Shown: positions 8,341-18,146, numbered from the stretch's first letter. The stretch: DNA of 64,000 nucleotides from Bradyrhizobium sp. OK095 (GCF_900109945.1 NZ_FOBX01000002.1:558001-622000); one strand, 5' to 3'. The notes: generated from the letters alone by a model not told the origin. Translations and numbers: made by a program.

Positions 8341-10071
8341 ATGACCATCGATCGATCTGGGAATGCCACTCGCTTGGCAGGCCGTTTCACGCTTGCGACC
8401 AAGCTCTATGCGATCTTCGCGCTGTTCGCCCTGCTGACGGCGGCGATCGCGATGCTGTCGGACTACAACAGCCGCCGCAGCGCCGACCTGACCAGTGCGA
8501 TCGAGACGGCGAACGCCGCCGCGCTGAACGTCGAGCGCGTCAACTCGCTGGTCTATGCGGTGGTGATGGAATCGCGCGGCGTCTACATGTCGACCGAGCC
8601 CGCGGTCGTGAAGAAATACGGCGAAGGCCTGCTCAAGTTCAACGACCAGATCCTGGGTGTCGTGAAGCGCTGGGAGACCATCGTCAAAGCCGACGATGCC
8701 GAGCAGTTCGCCACCTTCAAGAAGCGCATCGAGCAATTCGTCGAGTTCCGCAAGGAGCTGGTCCGCCGCGGCGTCGAGATCAACGCGGCCGCGGGCCGCG
8801 AATGGGGTGACAACGACGCCAACCGCGCCGTGCGCTCGGCGCTGAACAAGGACCTCGAGGCGCTGTCCAAGGTCTATGCCGAGCGCGCAAAGCAGATCGC
8901 GCTTCAGACCGAGACCAACCGCATCCTGTCGCTGGTGCTGACTTGCCTTGGCGGCGTCGCACTGATGCTGGTCGTGATCGGCATCGTCATCATCGCACGT
9001 TCGATCGCCCGCCCCCTCTCCGCCATCACCGCGGCCATCAAGCAGGTCGCCGACGGCGCCGAGAATGTCGTAGTGCCGCATGGCAACCGCGCCGACGAGA
9101 TCGGCGCGCTGGCACGCGCTATCCAGATTTTTCAGGACGCGATGGGCCGCAACCGCAACCTTGCCTCGCAGGTTTCGCAGGACTCCGCCGCGCGCGAGCA
9201 GCGCGCCCGCCATATCGAACAATCCGCCGAGGAATTCCGCGAAGCGATCGGCGCGATCATGCGCGGCCTCAGCGACAACGCCTCCGTCATGCGCGAGACC
9301 GCGCAGACCATCACGCGTGTCACTGCGGATGCGAGCAACCGCGCCGGCACGGCGGCCAACGCCACCGAGCAGGCCTCGCACAACGTCACCGCGGTGGCAG
9401 GCGCGGCCGAAGAGCTGTCGGCCTCCGTCGAGGAGATCGGCCGCCAGGTACGGCAGAGCGCCAGCGCGGTCGAGCAGACCGGCCAGCGTACCGAGAAGTC
9501 GATCACCGAGATCGAGAGCCTTGCGGCCGTCACGCAGCGCATCGACGGCGCGCTCGGCCTGATCCGGGCGATCGCCGAACAGACCAACCTGCTCGCGCTC
9601 AACGCCACCATCGAAGCCGCGCGCGCGGGCGAAGCCGGCCGCGGCTTTGCCGTCGTCGCGCATGAAGTCAAGGCGCTGGCGGGCCAGACCGCCAAGGCGA
9701 CCGCCGAGATCGGCGAGAACGTGTCCCTGATCCAGGCTTCCACCCGCAATGCGGTCGACGCCGTCCGCGAGATCGGCGGCGCGGTGCGCGAGATCAACAC
9801 GGTGACCTCCGCGATCGCCGGCGCCGTCGGCCAGCAGGACCAGGCGACGCGCGAGATCTCGTCCAACGCGCAAAGCGCCGCGCAGGGCAACGAGACGCTG
9901 GTCGCCAACATCACTTCGCTCCGCGACGCCATCGGCGAGACGGATACGGCGGCAGCCTCAGTGCTGACGGCCGCGGGCAGCCTGACGGAGACGGCGGACA
10001 CGCTGTCGCGCGAGGTGGAGAAGTTCTTCCAGAACCTGCGGTCGGACAGCCGCATCGCCAAGGCGGGATGA
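8341..10071 (+). CDS. Methyl-accepting chemotaxis protein
   Basis: A 576-residue transmembrane chemoreceptor. Helix 1 is at about residues 20-40, followed by a periplasmic four-helix-bundle ligand domain of about 160 residues, a second helix near 198-220 ([15 protein letters not shown]), a HAMP linker ([13 protein letters not shown]), and a cytoplasmic coiled-coil signalling domain. Its hairpin tip [19 protein letters not shown] is the CheA/CheW contact region. The ligand is unknown. The last residues ([10 protein letters not shown]) carry no clear CheR-docking pentapeptide. It is divergent from eutB and no che genes are near, so it probably feeds a distant chemotaxis cluster. A linked ethanolamine-sensing role is possible but only from position. 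Confidence 0.93.
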   Translation: MTIDRSGNATRLAGRFTLATKLYAIFALFALLTAAIAMLSDYNSRRSADLTSAIETANAAALNVERVNSLVYAVVMESRGVYMSTEPAVVKKYGEGLLKFNDQILGVVKRWETIVKADDAEQFATFKKRIEQFVEFRKELVRRGVEINAAAGREWGDNDANRAVRSALNKDLEALSKVYAERAKQIALQTETNRILSLVLTCLGGVALMLVVIGIVIIARSIARPLSAITAAIKQVADGAENVVVPHGNRADEIGALARAIQIFQDAMGRNRNLASQVSQDSAAREQRARHIEQSAEEFREAIGAIMRGLSDNASVMRETAQTITRVTADASNRAGTAANATEQASHNVTAVAGAAEELSASVEEIGRQVRQSASAVEQTGQRTEKSITEIESLAAVTQRIDGALGLIRAIAEQTNLLALNATIEAARAGEAGRGFAVVAHEVKALAGQTAKATAEIGENVSLIQASTRNAVDAVREIGGAVREINTVTSAIAGAVGQQDQATREISSNAQSAAQGNETLVANITSLRDAIGETDTAAASVLTAAGSLTETADTLSREVEKFFQNLRSDSRIAKAG

Positions 10072-10168
10072 CGGCGCGCCCGCCGCCCGCGAAGCACACT
10101 TTCCGCGCGCGTCGCCCGCTTGAGCCAAATGCCTGCATTGAGTCCGATTTTGTTGCGAAAGCCGGCTG

Positions 10169-11140
10169 TCAGTCGATCACCTCGTCCGCGCGCACCAGTA
10201 AGGACGGCGGCATCTGGATGCCGAGCCCTTTGGCGGTCTTCAGGTTGATGACCGTCTTGAACTGCGTCGGCTGCTCGATCGGAACGTCGGCCGGGTTGGC
10301 GCCCTTCAATATCTTGTCGACGAAAACGGTGGCGCGGCGAAAAATTGCGGTGAAGTCCACTCCGTAACCCACCAGCGCGGTCCCTCGGGAAGCGACAATG
10401 GGTGCGGCAACCGACGGCACGCGGCACTTGTCGACAATCGCGGCGACCATGGAAGAGTTGGTGACGAACGCATTGGCGTCCGTGATCACGAGGCCGTCCA
10501 TAGGGGTCGAGCCGACGACTGACAGCGCGCTTTCGAGGTCGCCGGGGATGCCAATTTCGATCGGTCGCAGTTCGATCTTCAATGCCTGCGCAGCGGTCGT
10601 CATAGCGCGCATGGTACCATCGTTCAGAGGGTTTCCTCGCTGCATCAGCACCCCTGCGCGGGTTATGGAGGGAGCCAGGCTCGCGAGAATCTCCAACCGC
10701 TTGGCGGCCAGTTCTGTCAGGAAAAAGGTTTGTCCCGTGATGTTGCCGCCGGGATGAGCCATGCTGGCTGCAAGGCCTATGGCCACCAGATCGGGGCCCA
10801 CGATCATCACGGTCGGAATCTTTGTCGTCGCATGGTGAGCAGCAAGAATCCCCGGAAATGTGGCTGTCGCGAGCACGTCGACATCGAGGGCGACCAGTTC
10901 AGCCGCCAGCGCCGGCAACCGGCTGTCGTCGCCGCCGGCGTCGCGATATTCGACATGAACGTTTTCGCCCTCAACCCAACCGAGATCGCGGAGCCCCCCG
11001 AGGAATGCATCGACCTCCAAATTTCGCGGTGGGGGGAGGAAAAGCCCAATGCGGGCGATTCGCTTCGCTTGCTCGGCGCGTGCCGCTATAGGTCGCGCCA
11101 ATGCCCCACCAACCAGAGCCATGAACTCACGTCGCTTCAT
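10169..11140 (-). CDS. ABC transporter substrate-binding protein (TrpX/ABC_sub_bind type)
   Basis: A 323-residue periplasmic protein of the PF04392 family. The open frame extends 37 codons further upstream, but the start at 11140 (MKRREFMALVGGALA) gives a Tat-like signal (RR followed by a hydrophobic stretch ending in RA-A) and has a GAGG ribosome binding site. Typical blocks are the LRDLGWVEGENVHVEYRDA region near the N-terminus, TKIPTVMIVGPDLVAIGL, and the terminal SLLVRADEVID. In this family the protein delivers a substrate to a separate permease/ATPase pair, but no permease genes adjoin it, so it is an orphan. The next gene upstream on the strand is a related binding protein. Confidence 0.88.
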   Translation of the reverse strand: MKRREFMALVGGALARPIAARAEQAKRIARIGLFLPPPRNLEVDAFLGGLRDLGWVEGENVHVEYRDAGGDDSRLPALAAELVALDVDVLATATFPGILAAHHATTKIPTVMIVGPDLVAIGLAASMAHPGGNITGQTFFLTELAAKRLEILASLAPSITRAGVLMQRGNPLNDGTMRAMTTAAQALKIELRPIEIGIPGDLESALSVVGSTPMDGLVITDANAFVTNSSMVAAIVDKCRVPSVAAPIVASRGTALVGYGVDFTAIFRRATVFVDKILKGANPADVPIEQPTQFKTVINLKTAKGLGIQMPPSLLVRADEVID

Positions 11141-11564
11141 GCCAACCTCAATCTCATAACCTTGAGCAGAGGGTACGCAATTTTCGACATGGGTCCAAGC
11201 CGGCATGGGTCCAAGCCGAAGCCTTCGGCCGTGTTCAGCTAGAGCCGACAATAGCCGTCACAAACAAAAACTCGAAAGACAACCCCCATGCACAGCGGCC
11301 GGGGCCAGCGAAATCAATCGCTTGGCCGCGAGCACAACGATTGCTGATTTTACAAAGTCCGTTTGACTCGTCGGGCAAAACACTGGGTGATGTCATTATG
11401 GGCAAAGGCCGGCGTCTCGAGGCATGTCCGCCTAAGCACCTCCTCGACTAAGCGATATTCACAATCCGCCTAACAGCGAAGGCATGTCCGCTCTACTTGC
11501 GTGAGCGAACATTTTCACGTCGTCAGGCCAATTCAGCGACGGGCCAGAAGCCGACATCTTCATT
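11141..11564. other. Intergenic region without a recognisable gene
   Basis: These 424 bases between two substrate-binding-protein genes contain no open frame with family features. A 12-base direct repeat, AGGCATGTCCGC, occurs at 11420-11431 and again at 11480-11491. The region is less GC-rich than its flanks and probably holds the promoter of the gene ending at 10169, but I can assign no clear -35/-10 pair. Confidence 0.4.
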
Positions 11565-12566
11565 CTATTCAACGACCTCATCGGCGAGGGCCAGAATAGC
11601 CGGAGGCACGGCGATGCCGAGCGATCTTGCCGTTCTTTGATTGATCACGAAGAGAAATTTGCTCGCCTGCAGGATCGGCAGGTCACCGGGCTTGGCACCT
11701 TTGAAAATCTTTCCCGCGTACGCCCCGGCGTTGCGCCATCCTTCCATCGTGTCGGTCGAGTAAGACATTAGGAGACCGGCACGTCCCCATTCGGGGTAAG
11801 GGCCAAAAGTCGGCTTGCGTGTCGCCGTCACGAACGCCATCACCTGCGCCATATGGGCAAACAGAAGGGGTTCGCCCGAGATGTAAAAAGCGTCGACCTG
11901 ATCGCTGAGGCCCGCGGCGAAGACTCTCTCCAGATCATCAGGCGTTTTGATATCGTAGAGTAGGACTTGAAAACCGGCCTGGTCGGCAACTTTCCGCAGG
12001 GCTTCCTTCTCCTTCAGCATCACTGGCCCACCGGCAGGGCCGATGACGCCCAGTCGTTTCAAGTTGGGCACGATTTCCCTGAATAATCCGAGGCGTTTTT
12101 GGGCCATGGTCTCTTCGCCGCCGACCGCGTTCATCACATTGCCGGTGATCATGCCGCCCGGATGCACATAGCTTTGGGCCAGTCCCAGCGCGATCGGATC
12201 TGCAGCAACGCCGGTGAACACGATTGGAAGTTCGGGGTAGAGTTTGCGAGTAGCACCGATCCCCATCGTGCCGATCACCAGGACGCGCGGCTTGAGCGAG
12301 CCCAACTCCTGTACGAGGTTGTCGATGCGGCTGTAGTCGCCTTCGAGAAAACGTTTCACGAGAGAATAGTGCGTCCCCTCGCTTAGCCCTTCGTCTGCGA
12401 GACCCTGGCGCAGCACGGTCACTCTCTGTCTTGCAAGATCGGTGTCTTCCTTGATGTGGATCAGAAGCCCAATCATCGGCAGGGTTGCCTTGCTCTGACC
12501 GTAAGCAGATCGCGCACATGCGGCCACGACCGTGGCGGCAATGCCGAGGAATAGCCTGCGCCGCAT
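11565..12566 (-). CDS. ABC transporter substrate-binding protein (TrpX/ABC_sub_bind type)
   Basis: A 333-residue paralogue family member of the gene ending at 10169. The start at 12566 is fixed by a perfect AGGAGG box six bases upstream and gives an exported N-terminus (MRRRLFLGIAATVVAACARSAYGQ). The cysteine before ARSAYG could be a lipobox variant, though Tat/Sec processing after the Ala-Tyr-Gly region is equally possible. Family blocks include the GLADEGLSEGTHYSL region, LPIVFTGVAADPIALGLAQS, GPAGGPVMLKEKEALRKVA and the C-terminal SLGIAVPPAILALADEVVE. No permease or ATPase gene adjoins it. The ligand is unknown. Two such orphan binding proteins in a row is a pattern common in bradyrhizobia. 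Confidence 0.88.
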   Translation of the reverse strand: MRRRLFLGIAATVVAACARSAYGQSKATLPMIGLLIHIKEDTDLARQRVTVLRQGLADEGLSEGTHYSLVKRFLEGDYSRIDNLVQELGSLKPRVLVIGTMGIGATRKLYPELPIVFTGVAADPIALGLAQSYVHPGGMITGNVMNAVGGEETMAQKRLGLFREIVPNLKRLGVIGPAGGPVMLKEKEALRKVADQAGFQVLLYDIKTPDDLERVFAAGLSDQVDAFYISGEPLLFAHMAQVMAFVTATRKPTFGPYPEWGRAGLLMSYSTDTMEGWRNAGAYAGKIFKGAKPGDLPILQASKFLFVINQRTARSLGIAVPPAILALADEVVE

Positions 12567-12765
12567 CGATCCTCCTGAAGACTGTTGAGTAGGCGGGGTG
12601 CTGGAGGCTTCGGCCAAAGTATTAGGAAGCTTGCCACGGGCGGCTTGAGTTCCGCAATGGGGTCACAAGCTTGACACCGCAGTACCGGGGCTCAGAGGTC
12701 CGCCATGGCGCCGCAGGCTCGCTCGCGGCCCGTCAATCCAATCACAAGCCCAAGCGCCATCTCAA

Positions 12766-14259
12766 TCAGCCCACCCCCTGCTCCGCCAGAAAACGCGCAA
12801 GCGCATCGGTCTGCTGCGCGCCCACAACAGCACCAATATAACCGTCCGGCCGCACCAGCACCCAATCCCCCGGCGACACCGTGTAGGCGCGGCGGAAGTG
12901 TCCGTTGTCGTCGATGAGCTCGCCATCCGGACCAATGCAGTGGATGTGCAATCCCGCGCGCGCCGGCACGGCGCCGCGTTCGACCTCGTAGCCAAGCAGC
13001 GTCCAGTGCGGCCCCTTGAGCAGCTCGAACAGGCGCATGGGCTGTCCGGCCGCACCGCGGAACGGCGCGTCCGGTGCGCGGTCTCCCGCGAGTACGCCTG
13101 CGACGCGCTCCGGTTTCTCCAGCGCCAGCGGCGAGCCGGGATGGCCGATGTCGAGTTGCTGGACCTCGCGACCACGCCTGATGTCGCCGCGTTTGGCGGC
13201 TTCCAGCAGCCCCGTGGCGAGGCCGAGCATGCTCGCGGCGATGGGACGGCGTTCGCTCTCATAGCTGTCGAGCAGGATTGCGGGAGCACCGCCGATCACC
13301 GCCGCGAGCTTCCAGCCGAGATTGTAGGCATCCTGCACGCTGGTGTTGAGGCCCTGTCCACCTGTCGGCGGATGAATGTGAGCCGCATCGCCCATGAGAA
13401 ACACGCGGCCATCCCGGTAACGATCGGCGAGGCGCGCGTTCATCTGATAGGCCGAGGCCCAATGCACGGCGTGAATGCGGATATCGTCGCGCCCGGTGCG
13501 TTCAGCGACCATCGTCGCAAGCCCCTCGGTCGACAGATCGACCTCGCCTTCGCGCGGGACCGGCGCCTGCAACTGAAAAAACTCCGTTCCGGCCAGCGGA
13601 CACAGCGCGAGCTGGCGGTCCATCGCACCGTCGTTGAAGCGATGCCATGCTGTGCGGTCCAGCCCCGTCAGGACAATATCGGCCACCACGGCGCGCACGC
13701 CGAGCGTCTTGCCTGGAAAACCGATATCGAGCGCGTGCCGCACGAAGCTGCGGCCACCATCGGCACCGACGATGTAACGCACTTGTATTGTCTCCTCACC
13801 GGCCTTGCCGGAAAGGCGCGCTGTCACACCGTCCTGATCCTGCTCCAGGCCGACCAGCTCGCAACCGAACTCCACACAGTGGCCGAGCTCAAGCAGACGC
13901 TCACGCATGACGCCCTCGGTCAGGAATTGCGGGATCATCAGCGCCATGTGGTAGGGCTCGGCGGGTGTCGCGGCGATGTGCTCCGCGACCTCTGACTCGG
14001 TGAAGCTGCCGTCGTCGCGGTAGACGCGCTGCGGCGGGTACAGGCCGCCGGCTGCGACGATGCGGTCAATGATGCCAAGATCCTCGAAGATCTCCTGGGT
14101 GCGCGGCTGGATTCCCTTGCCGCGCGACCCGTGGAACGGACGGTCCATCTTCTCGATCAGCCGGAACGAGACGCCACGCCGCGCCAGATCAATCGCGAGC
14201 GTGAGGCCGGCCGCGCCGGCGCCGCAGATCAGGACATCGACCGTGAATTGCTTTGTCAT
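12766..14259 (-). CDS. FAD-dependent aromatic hydroxylase (PheA/TfdB family)
   Basis: A 497-residue class A flavin monooxygenase. It shows the dinucleotide-binding GAGAAGLTLAIDLARRG at the N-terminus, the DG motif region (VGADGGRSFVRHAL), the GD motif with the ring-hydroxylase signature (FLMGDAAHIHPPTGGQGLN), and a C-terminal thioredoxin-like domain ending with PGDWVLVRPDGYIGAVV. Such enzymes use NAD(P)H and O2 to add a hydroxyl group to phenols or related rings; the exact substrate is not readable. The start at 14259 is chosen over an upstream ATG at 14286 because it has a GAGGG box and matches the family N-terminus. It is transcribed divergently from a MarR repressor across a palindromic operator, so expression is probably induced by its phenolic substrate. 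Confidence 0.92.
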   Translation of the reverse strand: MTKQFTVDVLICGAGAAGLTLAIDLARRGVSFRLIEKMDRPFHGSRGKGIQPRTQEIFEDLGIIDRIVAAGGLYPPQRVYRDDGSFTESEVAEHIAATPAEPYHMALMIPQFLTEGVMRERLLELGHCVEFGCELVGLEQDQDGVTARLSGKAGEETIQVRYIVGADGGRSFVRHALDIGFPGKTLGVRAVVADIVLTGLDRTAWHRFNDGAMDRQLALCPLAGTEFFQLQAPVPREGEVDLSTEGLATMVAERTGRDDIRIHAVHWASAYQMNARLADRYRDGRVFLMGDAAHIHPPTGGQGLNTSVQDAYNLGWKLAAVIGGAPAILLDSYESERRPIAASMLGLATGLLEAAKRGDIRRGREVQQLDIGHPGSPLALEKPERVAGVLAGDRAPDAPFRGAAGQPMRLFELLKGPHWTLLGYEVERGAVPARAGLHIHCIGPDGELIDDNGHFRRAYTVSPGDWVLVRPDGYIGAVVGAQQTDALARFLAEQGVG

Positions 14260-14268
14260 GGGACCCTC

Positions 14269-14338
14269 AATATGTGTATTATGCACACATAAGACCGAGG
14301 ACGGCGGAATGTCAAGAAGCGTGCAAAATACACATATT
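14269..14338. promoter_or_regulatory. Probable MarR operator region, two related sites
   Basis: Site 1 at 14271-14291 is an imperfect palindrome with seven-base arms TATGTGT and ACACATA around a seven-base centre. The 12-mer AATATGTGTATT (14269-14280) recurs as its exact reverse complement AATACACATATT at 14327-14338. Site 1 lies between the two divergent start codons, while site 2 falls inside codons 7-10 of the marR gene. This arrangement suits repression of both the hydroxylase gene and the repressor's own gene. The sites are seen directly; binding by the adjacent MarR protein is inferred. Confidence 0.75.
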
Positions 14339-14788
14339 AAAAAGCAGGTGCGTTCGCTTCACGAAGCGTTGATCGACATCATCAGCGTCATCAACCGCCG
14401 GCAGGGCGACGAGATGATGATCCGCGAGGCCGGCATCTCGCTCGATCGTGCGCTGTTTCCGCTGCTCGTCGGCATCGAGCGGCGCGGCCCGATCGGCGTC
14501 GTCGACCTCGCCGACCGCATGGGACGGGACTACACGACCGTCAGCCGGCAGGTCGCGAAACTGGAAACCCTGGGCCTGGTCAAGCGCCGCGCCAGCGAAG
14601 CGGATCGCCGCGTCAGCGAAGCCACCATCACCCCGAACGGCAAAACCATGACGGACGCGGTGGACAGGGCACGCGAACGGATCGTCGGGGGAATGTTTGC
14701 AAGCTGGGACGATCACGATGTCGACGAACTGGTCCGCTTGATGCGCAAGCTTGCAGATGCGATGACCGCGCCAGGAGACCCGGCGTAG
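14309..14788 (+). CDS. MarR family transcriptional regulator
   Basis: A 159-residue winged-helix regulator. Its helix-turn-helix region (VVDLADRMGRDYTTVSRQVAKL) is followed by the wing with the DRR signature (RRASEADRRVSEATITPNG). The frame is open further upstream, but the ATG at 14309 sits just after the shared promoter and is the only start compatible with the divergent hydroxylase gene. MarR proteins are dimers that leave DNA when a phenolic ligand binds. Here the protein probably represses the FAD hydroxylase and itself through the palindromes at 14269-14338. The second operator copy overlaps its own early codons, so bound repressor would also block transcription elongation. Confidence 0.92.
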   Translation: MSRSVQNTHIKKQVRSLHEALIDIISVINRRQGDEMMIREAGISLDRALFPLLVGIERRGPIGVVDLADRMGRDYTTVSRQVAKLETLGLVKRRASEADRRVSEATITPNGKTMTDAVDRARERIVGGMFASWDDHDVDELVRLMRKLADAMTAPGDPA

Positions 14789-14902
14789 AATCGACACGGA
14801 AGCACCGCCTTCGGCTGACCTGTCAGCGCCGGCTTCTGCTCGACGGCGCGCCGAAGATGCCTCGATCCGGCACGTCGTCGATTCCGATGAAGCGCTTCCT
14901 CG

Positions 14903-15865
14903 TCATTTCCCGTCGAGGAAAGCGCGCACCTTGCTCACGGTCTGCGCCGGCTGCTCTTCCATGATCCAATGTCCGGCGCCGGTGATGATGCCACCGTCCA
15001 CCTTTGTGCCGACGTCGCGCATGATCGCCGCTTGCTGATCGCCGAAGGACTTTTCAGCGCCCAGGGCGAGGATCGGCATGTTCAACTTGGTCGCGGCAAA
15101 AACCTTGTTGTCGGTGGCGTCCTTCCCGAACGCCGCGAACTGCTCGAAGGCGTAATGCATGTTGCCGGGCCGTGCGTAGAGCTTCGCATAATGGTTTCGC
15201 GTCGCTTCGTCGATGGCCTTCGGATCAGCCGACAGCTCGTTGTAGAACCGGTCGAGATAGATGCGCTCGCGGCCTTTGACCAGGCGATCGACGTCAGGGC
15301 CGCGGAAGTTGAAATGCCAGAGCATGGGGCTTTTCAGGATTTCGTCCCAGGGACCTATGCCAGGCAGCGGCGCATCGATGACGACCCATTTGGTGATGCG
15401 ATCGGAATATTGCGCCGCAAGCGCATAGCCCACCATGTTGCCAATATCGTGAGTCACCAGATCGGCCTTCTGGACATTGAGCTTGTCCATGAGCATGGCA
15501 ATGTCGACGCCCTGGTTTTTCTTGTCGTAGCCACCCGCGGCCTGGGACGACAGCCCCATGCCGCGCAGGTCTGGAACGATCACGGTGTGGTCCTTGTAAA
15601 GCGCCTTGGCGAGCGGGGCCCACATGTCGCCCGTGTCGGCGAAGCCGTGCAGGAGGACGACAGCCGGTCCCTTTCCACCAACGCGGACATGCAGGGTGAC
15701 GCCATTGACCGAAATATTTTCGATTCTGAAATCCGCGGGGAAGGATTCGATCGCTGCGACCGCGGGTCGGCCGCCCAAGATGATCAGGATGGTCAGGATG
15801 GAGACGAAAATTGCCGCGATGGACCGCGCGCTGGACGTCCGGCTGCACGGGACGAAACTGTGCAT
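14903..15865 (-). CDS. Alpha/beta hydrolase, epoxide hydrolase/haloacetate dehalogenase-like, exported
   Basis: A 320-residue alpha/beta hydrolase. Its N-terminus has a basic stretch and a hydrophobic helix (about residues 15-38, SIAAIFVSILTILIILGG...AVAA), indicating export or membrane anchoring. The oxyanion-hole motif is HGFADTGDMW. The nucleophile elbow VTHDIGNMVG carries aspartate (D140) instead of serine, as in epoxide hydrolases and haloalkane/haloacetate dehalogenases, and the catalytic histidine is in GAGHWIMEE near the C-terminus. The start at 15865 has a GAGAAGG box; the longer frame to 15940 lacks one. The substrate is unknown. It stands alone between convergent marR and divergent phosphatase genes. 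Confidence 0.9.
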   Translation of the reverse strand: MHSFVPCSRTSSARSIAAIFVSILTILIILGGRPAVAAIESFPADFRIENISVNGVTLHVRVGGKGPAVVLLHGFADTGDMWAPLAKALYKDHTVIVPDLRGMGLSSQAAGGYDKKNQGVDIAMLMDKLNVQKADLVTHDIGNMVGYALAAQYSDRITKWVVIDAPLPGIGPWDEILKSPMLWHFNFRGPDVDRLVKGRERIYLDRFYNELSADPKAIDEATRNHYAKLYARPGNMHYAFEQFAAFGKDATDNKVFAATKLNMPILALGAEKSFGDQQAAIMRDVGTKVDGGIITGAGHWIMEEQPAQTVSKVRAFLDGK

Positions 15866-16112
15866 TGTTGACCTTCTCGTTGATATGCCGAGGCACAATG
15901 CCGACGGAGACTCACCAAATATTCCAGTCCACCAAAGCACACCATGCTACCTTCTGACCAGATGCGGGTCCCAAGTTTTGCGCGAGCGCCCGCAATGCTG
16001 TCTGCCTGGGCTATCACCCTGCCCCGCTTGATCAGCCCTTGCCTCCGGCGGCCAGGTGCATGCATTGAGCGGCGTGGACCCGGCCTGAGATCGATTACGG
16101 AAACGCTGCCTG

Positions 16113-16565
16113 ATGACCAAGACCAATCGCGTGCTGTTTCTCTGCACCGGCAATTATTATCGAAGCCGCTATGCCGAGGAGATTTTCAACCATCGCGTCG
16201 GGCTCGAAGGGCTGGCCTGGCTTTCCTTCTCGAGAGCCGTCGCCGAGACACTCTCTCCTGCGAACGTCGGGCCGATCTCGCCCTACACGTTGGAGGCCCT
16301 GCAAGCGAGCGGCATCGCGCCGGGAGGCGCTGCGCGATATCCGGTGCTCTGCACGCTCGACGACTTTGCCAAGGCCGAGCTCGTGGTCGCGTTGAAGGAC
16401 GCGGAGCACCGGCCGATGATCGAGCAGCGCTTTGCCGGCGTCGCCCATCGCGTCCAGTACTGGGACGTGGATGATATCGAATATCTCGATTCTGCGACGG
16501 CGCTGGCCAAGATCGACGAACAGGTTGGGCTATTGATCGGAAGCCTGCAAATCCGCGACCGGTAG
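16113..16565 (+). CDS. Low-molecular-weight phosphatase family protein
   Basis: A 150-residue protein beginning MTKTNRVLFLCTGNYYRS, in which C11 and R17 form the CX5R phosphate-binding loop of low-molecular-weight tyrosine phosphatases and arsenate reductases. The late aspartate expected as the general acid could be in WDVDDIEY near residue 115, but the classical DP motif is absent, so catalytic activity on phosphotyrosine is uncertain. It precedes the M81-family gene by 63 bases on the same strand and they may be co-transcribed, though no functional link is known to me. An arsenate-reductase role is less likely because no ars genes are nearby. Confidence 0.82.
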   Translation: MTKTNRVLFLCTGNYYRSRYAEEIFNHRVGLEGLAWLSFSRAVAETLSPANVGPISPYTLEALQASGIAPGGAARYPVLCTLDDFAKAELVVALKDAEHRPMIEQRFAGVAHRVQYWDVDDIEYLDSATALAKIDEQVGLLIGSLQIRDR

Positions 16566-16628
16566 CGGCAAGCTCTTTGCATATGACCTTTCGTCAGATT
16601 GTATAAAGCAAGACCAAGAAGGAATACC

Positions 16629-18146
16629 ATGAGCCAGACGCGGCGCGTTCTCTCGGCGCAAGTCGCCCACGAGACCAACACTTTCTCGATCGTTCCGACG
16701 ACGCTCGAGGACTATCGCAAGCGGCTATTTCTGCGTGATGCCGAGATCGCCGCGGCGCTGGCCGACACCAGAATGGAGATCGCCGCGCATCTGGCCGCAG
16801 CCAAAAATTACGGCTGGACCCTGGTGCAGCCGCTCGCCGCCGCAGCCACCCCATCCGGGAAGGTGACGGCCGAGTGCTGGGCCGAATTGCAGCGCCTGGT
16901 CTACGCGGCCTGTGAAACGGGGCCGCTCGACGGCGTCATCCTCGCATTGCACGGCGCGATGGTGACCGAGACCGACGACGACGCCGAGGGGGCGCTGCTT
17001 GAGGGATTGCGCAAGCGTCTGGGCGAAACGATCCCGATTGCGGTGACGCTCGATTTGCATGCCAACGTCACTGAACGCATGGGCCGGCTGGCCAACATCA
17101 TGCTGCCCTACCGCACCTATCCGCACATCGACCAGTATGAGACGGCGTTCCGCGCCGCCGAGCTGCTGCAGTCGGCGATGGACGGTAAGACCCGCCCGAA
17201 AGTCTTCCGCCTGCAGGGATCCCTGCTCGAAGGATGCAATCACGGCCGGACCCAGGGCGGCGTGATGAGCGACCTGCTGGCGCGCGCCGCGGACATGCAG
17301 GCGCAAACGCCCGGCCTTCTGTCCGTCGACGTCTGCGCGGGCTTCAGCCGATCGGACATTGCCGAGGTCGGCCCCAGCGTTCAGGTCACCTACGACGCCT
17401 CCCACAACGCCGCCGAAACAGCTGCCCAACAGGCCGCGGCCTCGCTCCACAACGAGATGGTCCGCCGGCGCGCCGAAGTCACCGTCACGGCGCTCGACTT
17501 GCCGGCCGCGACGGAGCTTGCCGTCGCGGCCGCAGCTGACGTCGCGGATACCCGTCCCCTCGTGATCGCCGACTTCAGCGACAACCCGGGTTCGGGCGCC
17601 TACGGCGATGGCGTCCGCCTGCTGGAGGCGCTGCTGCAGGCCGAGGTCCGTGGCGTGCTCTTCGGTGTCCTCGGCGACGGCGAAGCCGCGGCCCGCTGCC
17701 ATGCCGCGGGCCTTGGGGCCAGCCTCGATGTCGTCGTCGGTGCCAAACGCCACCCAGCGAGCTACGGGCCTTCGCTCACGCTGACGGGACGGGTGACAGG
17801 CCTGTCGGACGGCGCCTTCGTGTGCGAGGGGCCGATGAATGCCGGTCAGCCCATGACGCTCGGCCCTTCGGCCCTGCTCGAGGTCAACGGCATCTCCATC
17901 GCAATTTCGACCAACACGCTGCAGACCTACGATCAGGAAATGTTCCGAATTCTCGGAGCAGAACCGGCTCAATTCCGGATCGTCGCAGTCAAGTCCGCAC
18001 ACCACTTCCGGGCTGCCTTCGGGCCGATGGCCAAAGAGGTGATCCTCGCCGATAGCGGCGGCCTTGCTACCTTCGACCACACCAAGCTGTCCTACCGAAA
18101 AGTCCGTCGTCCGGTCTGGCCGCTCGACGAGATCCCGCCGGGTTGA
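16629..18146 (+). CDS. M81 family metallopeptidase (MlrC-like)
   Basis: A 505-residue protein of the MlrC/M81 family, named for the last enzyme of microcystin breakdown but found in many bacteria that never meet the toxin. The DUF1485 domain occupies the first 290 residues (AQVAHETNTFS, ILALHGAMVTETDDDAEG, VTLDLHANVTERM, EGCNHGRTQGGVMSDL) and the MlrC C-terminal domain the rest (IADFSDNPGSGAYGDG, VGAKRHPASYGPSL, AVKSAHHFRAAFGP). Histidines and aspartates in these motifs probably bind zinc. The ATG at 16629 has an AGAAGGA box and is preferred over an upstream ATG at 16599. No signal peptide is visible. The physiological substrate is unknown. Confidence 0.9.
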   Translation: MSQTRRVLSAQVAHETNTFSIVPTTLEDYRKRLFLRDAEIAAALADTRMEIAAHLAAAKNYGWTLVQPLAAAATPSGKVTAECWAELQRLVYAACETGPLDGVILALHGAMVTETDDDAEGALLEGLRKRLGETIPIAVTLDLHANVTERMGRLANIMLPYRTYPHIDQYETAFRAAELLQSAMDGKTRPKVFRLQGSLLEGCNHGRTQGGVMSDLLARAADMQAQTPGLLSVDVCAGFSRSDIAEVGPSVQVTYDASHNAAETAAQQAAASLHNEMVRRRAEVTVTALDLPAATELAVAAAADVADTRPLVIADFSDNPGSGAYGDGVRLLEALLQAEVRGVLFGVLGDGEAAARCHAAGLGASLDVVVGAKRHPASYGPSLTLTGRVTGLSDGAFVCEGPMNAGQPMTLGPSALLEVNGISIAISTNTLQTYDQEMFRILGAEPAQFRIVAVKSAHHFRAAFGPMAKEVILADSGGLATFDHTKLSYRKVRRPVWPLDEIPPG

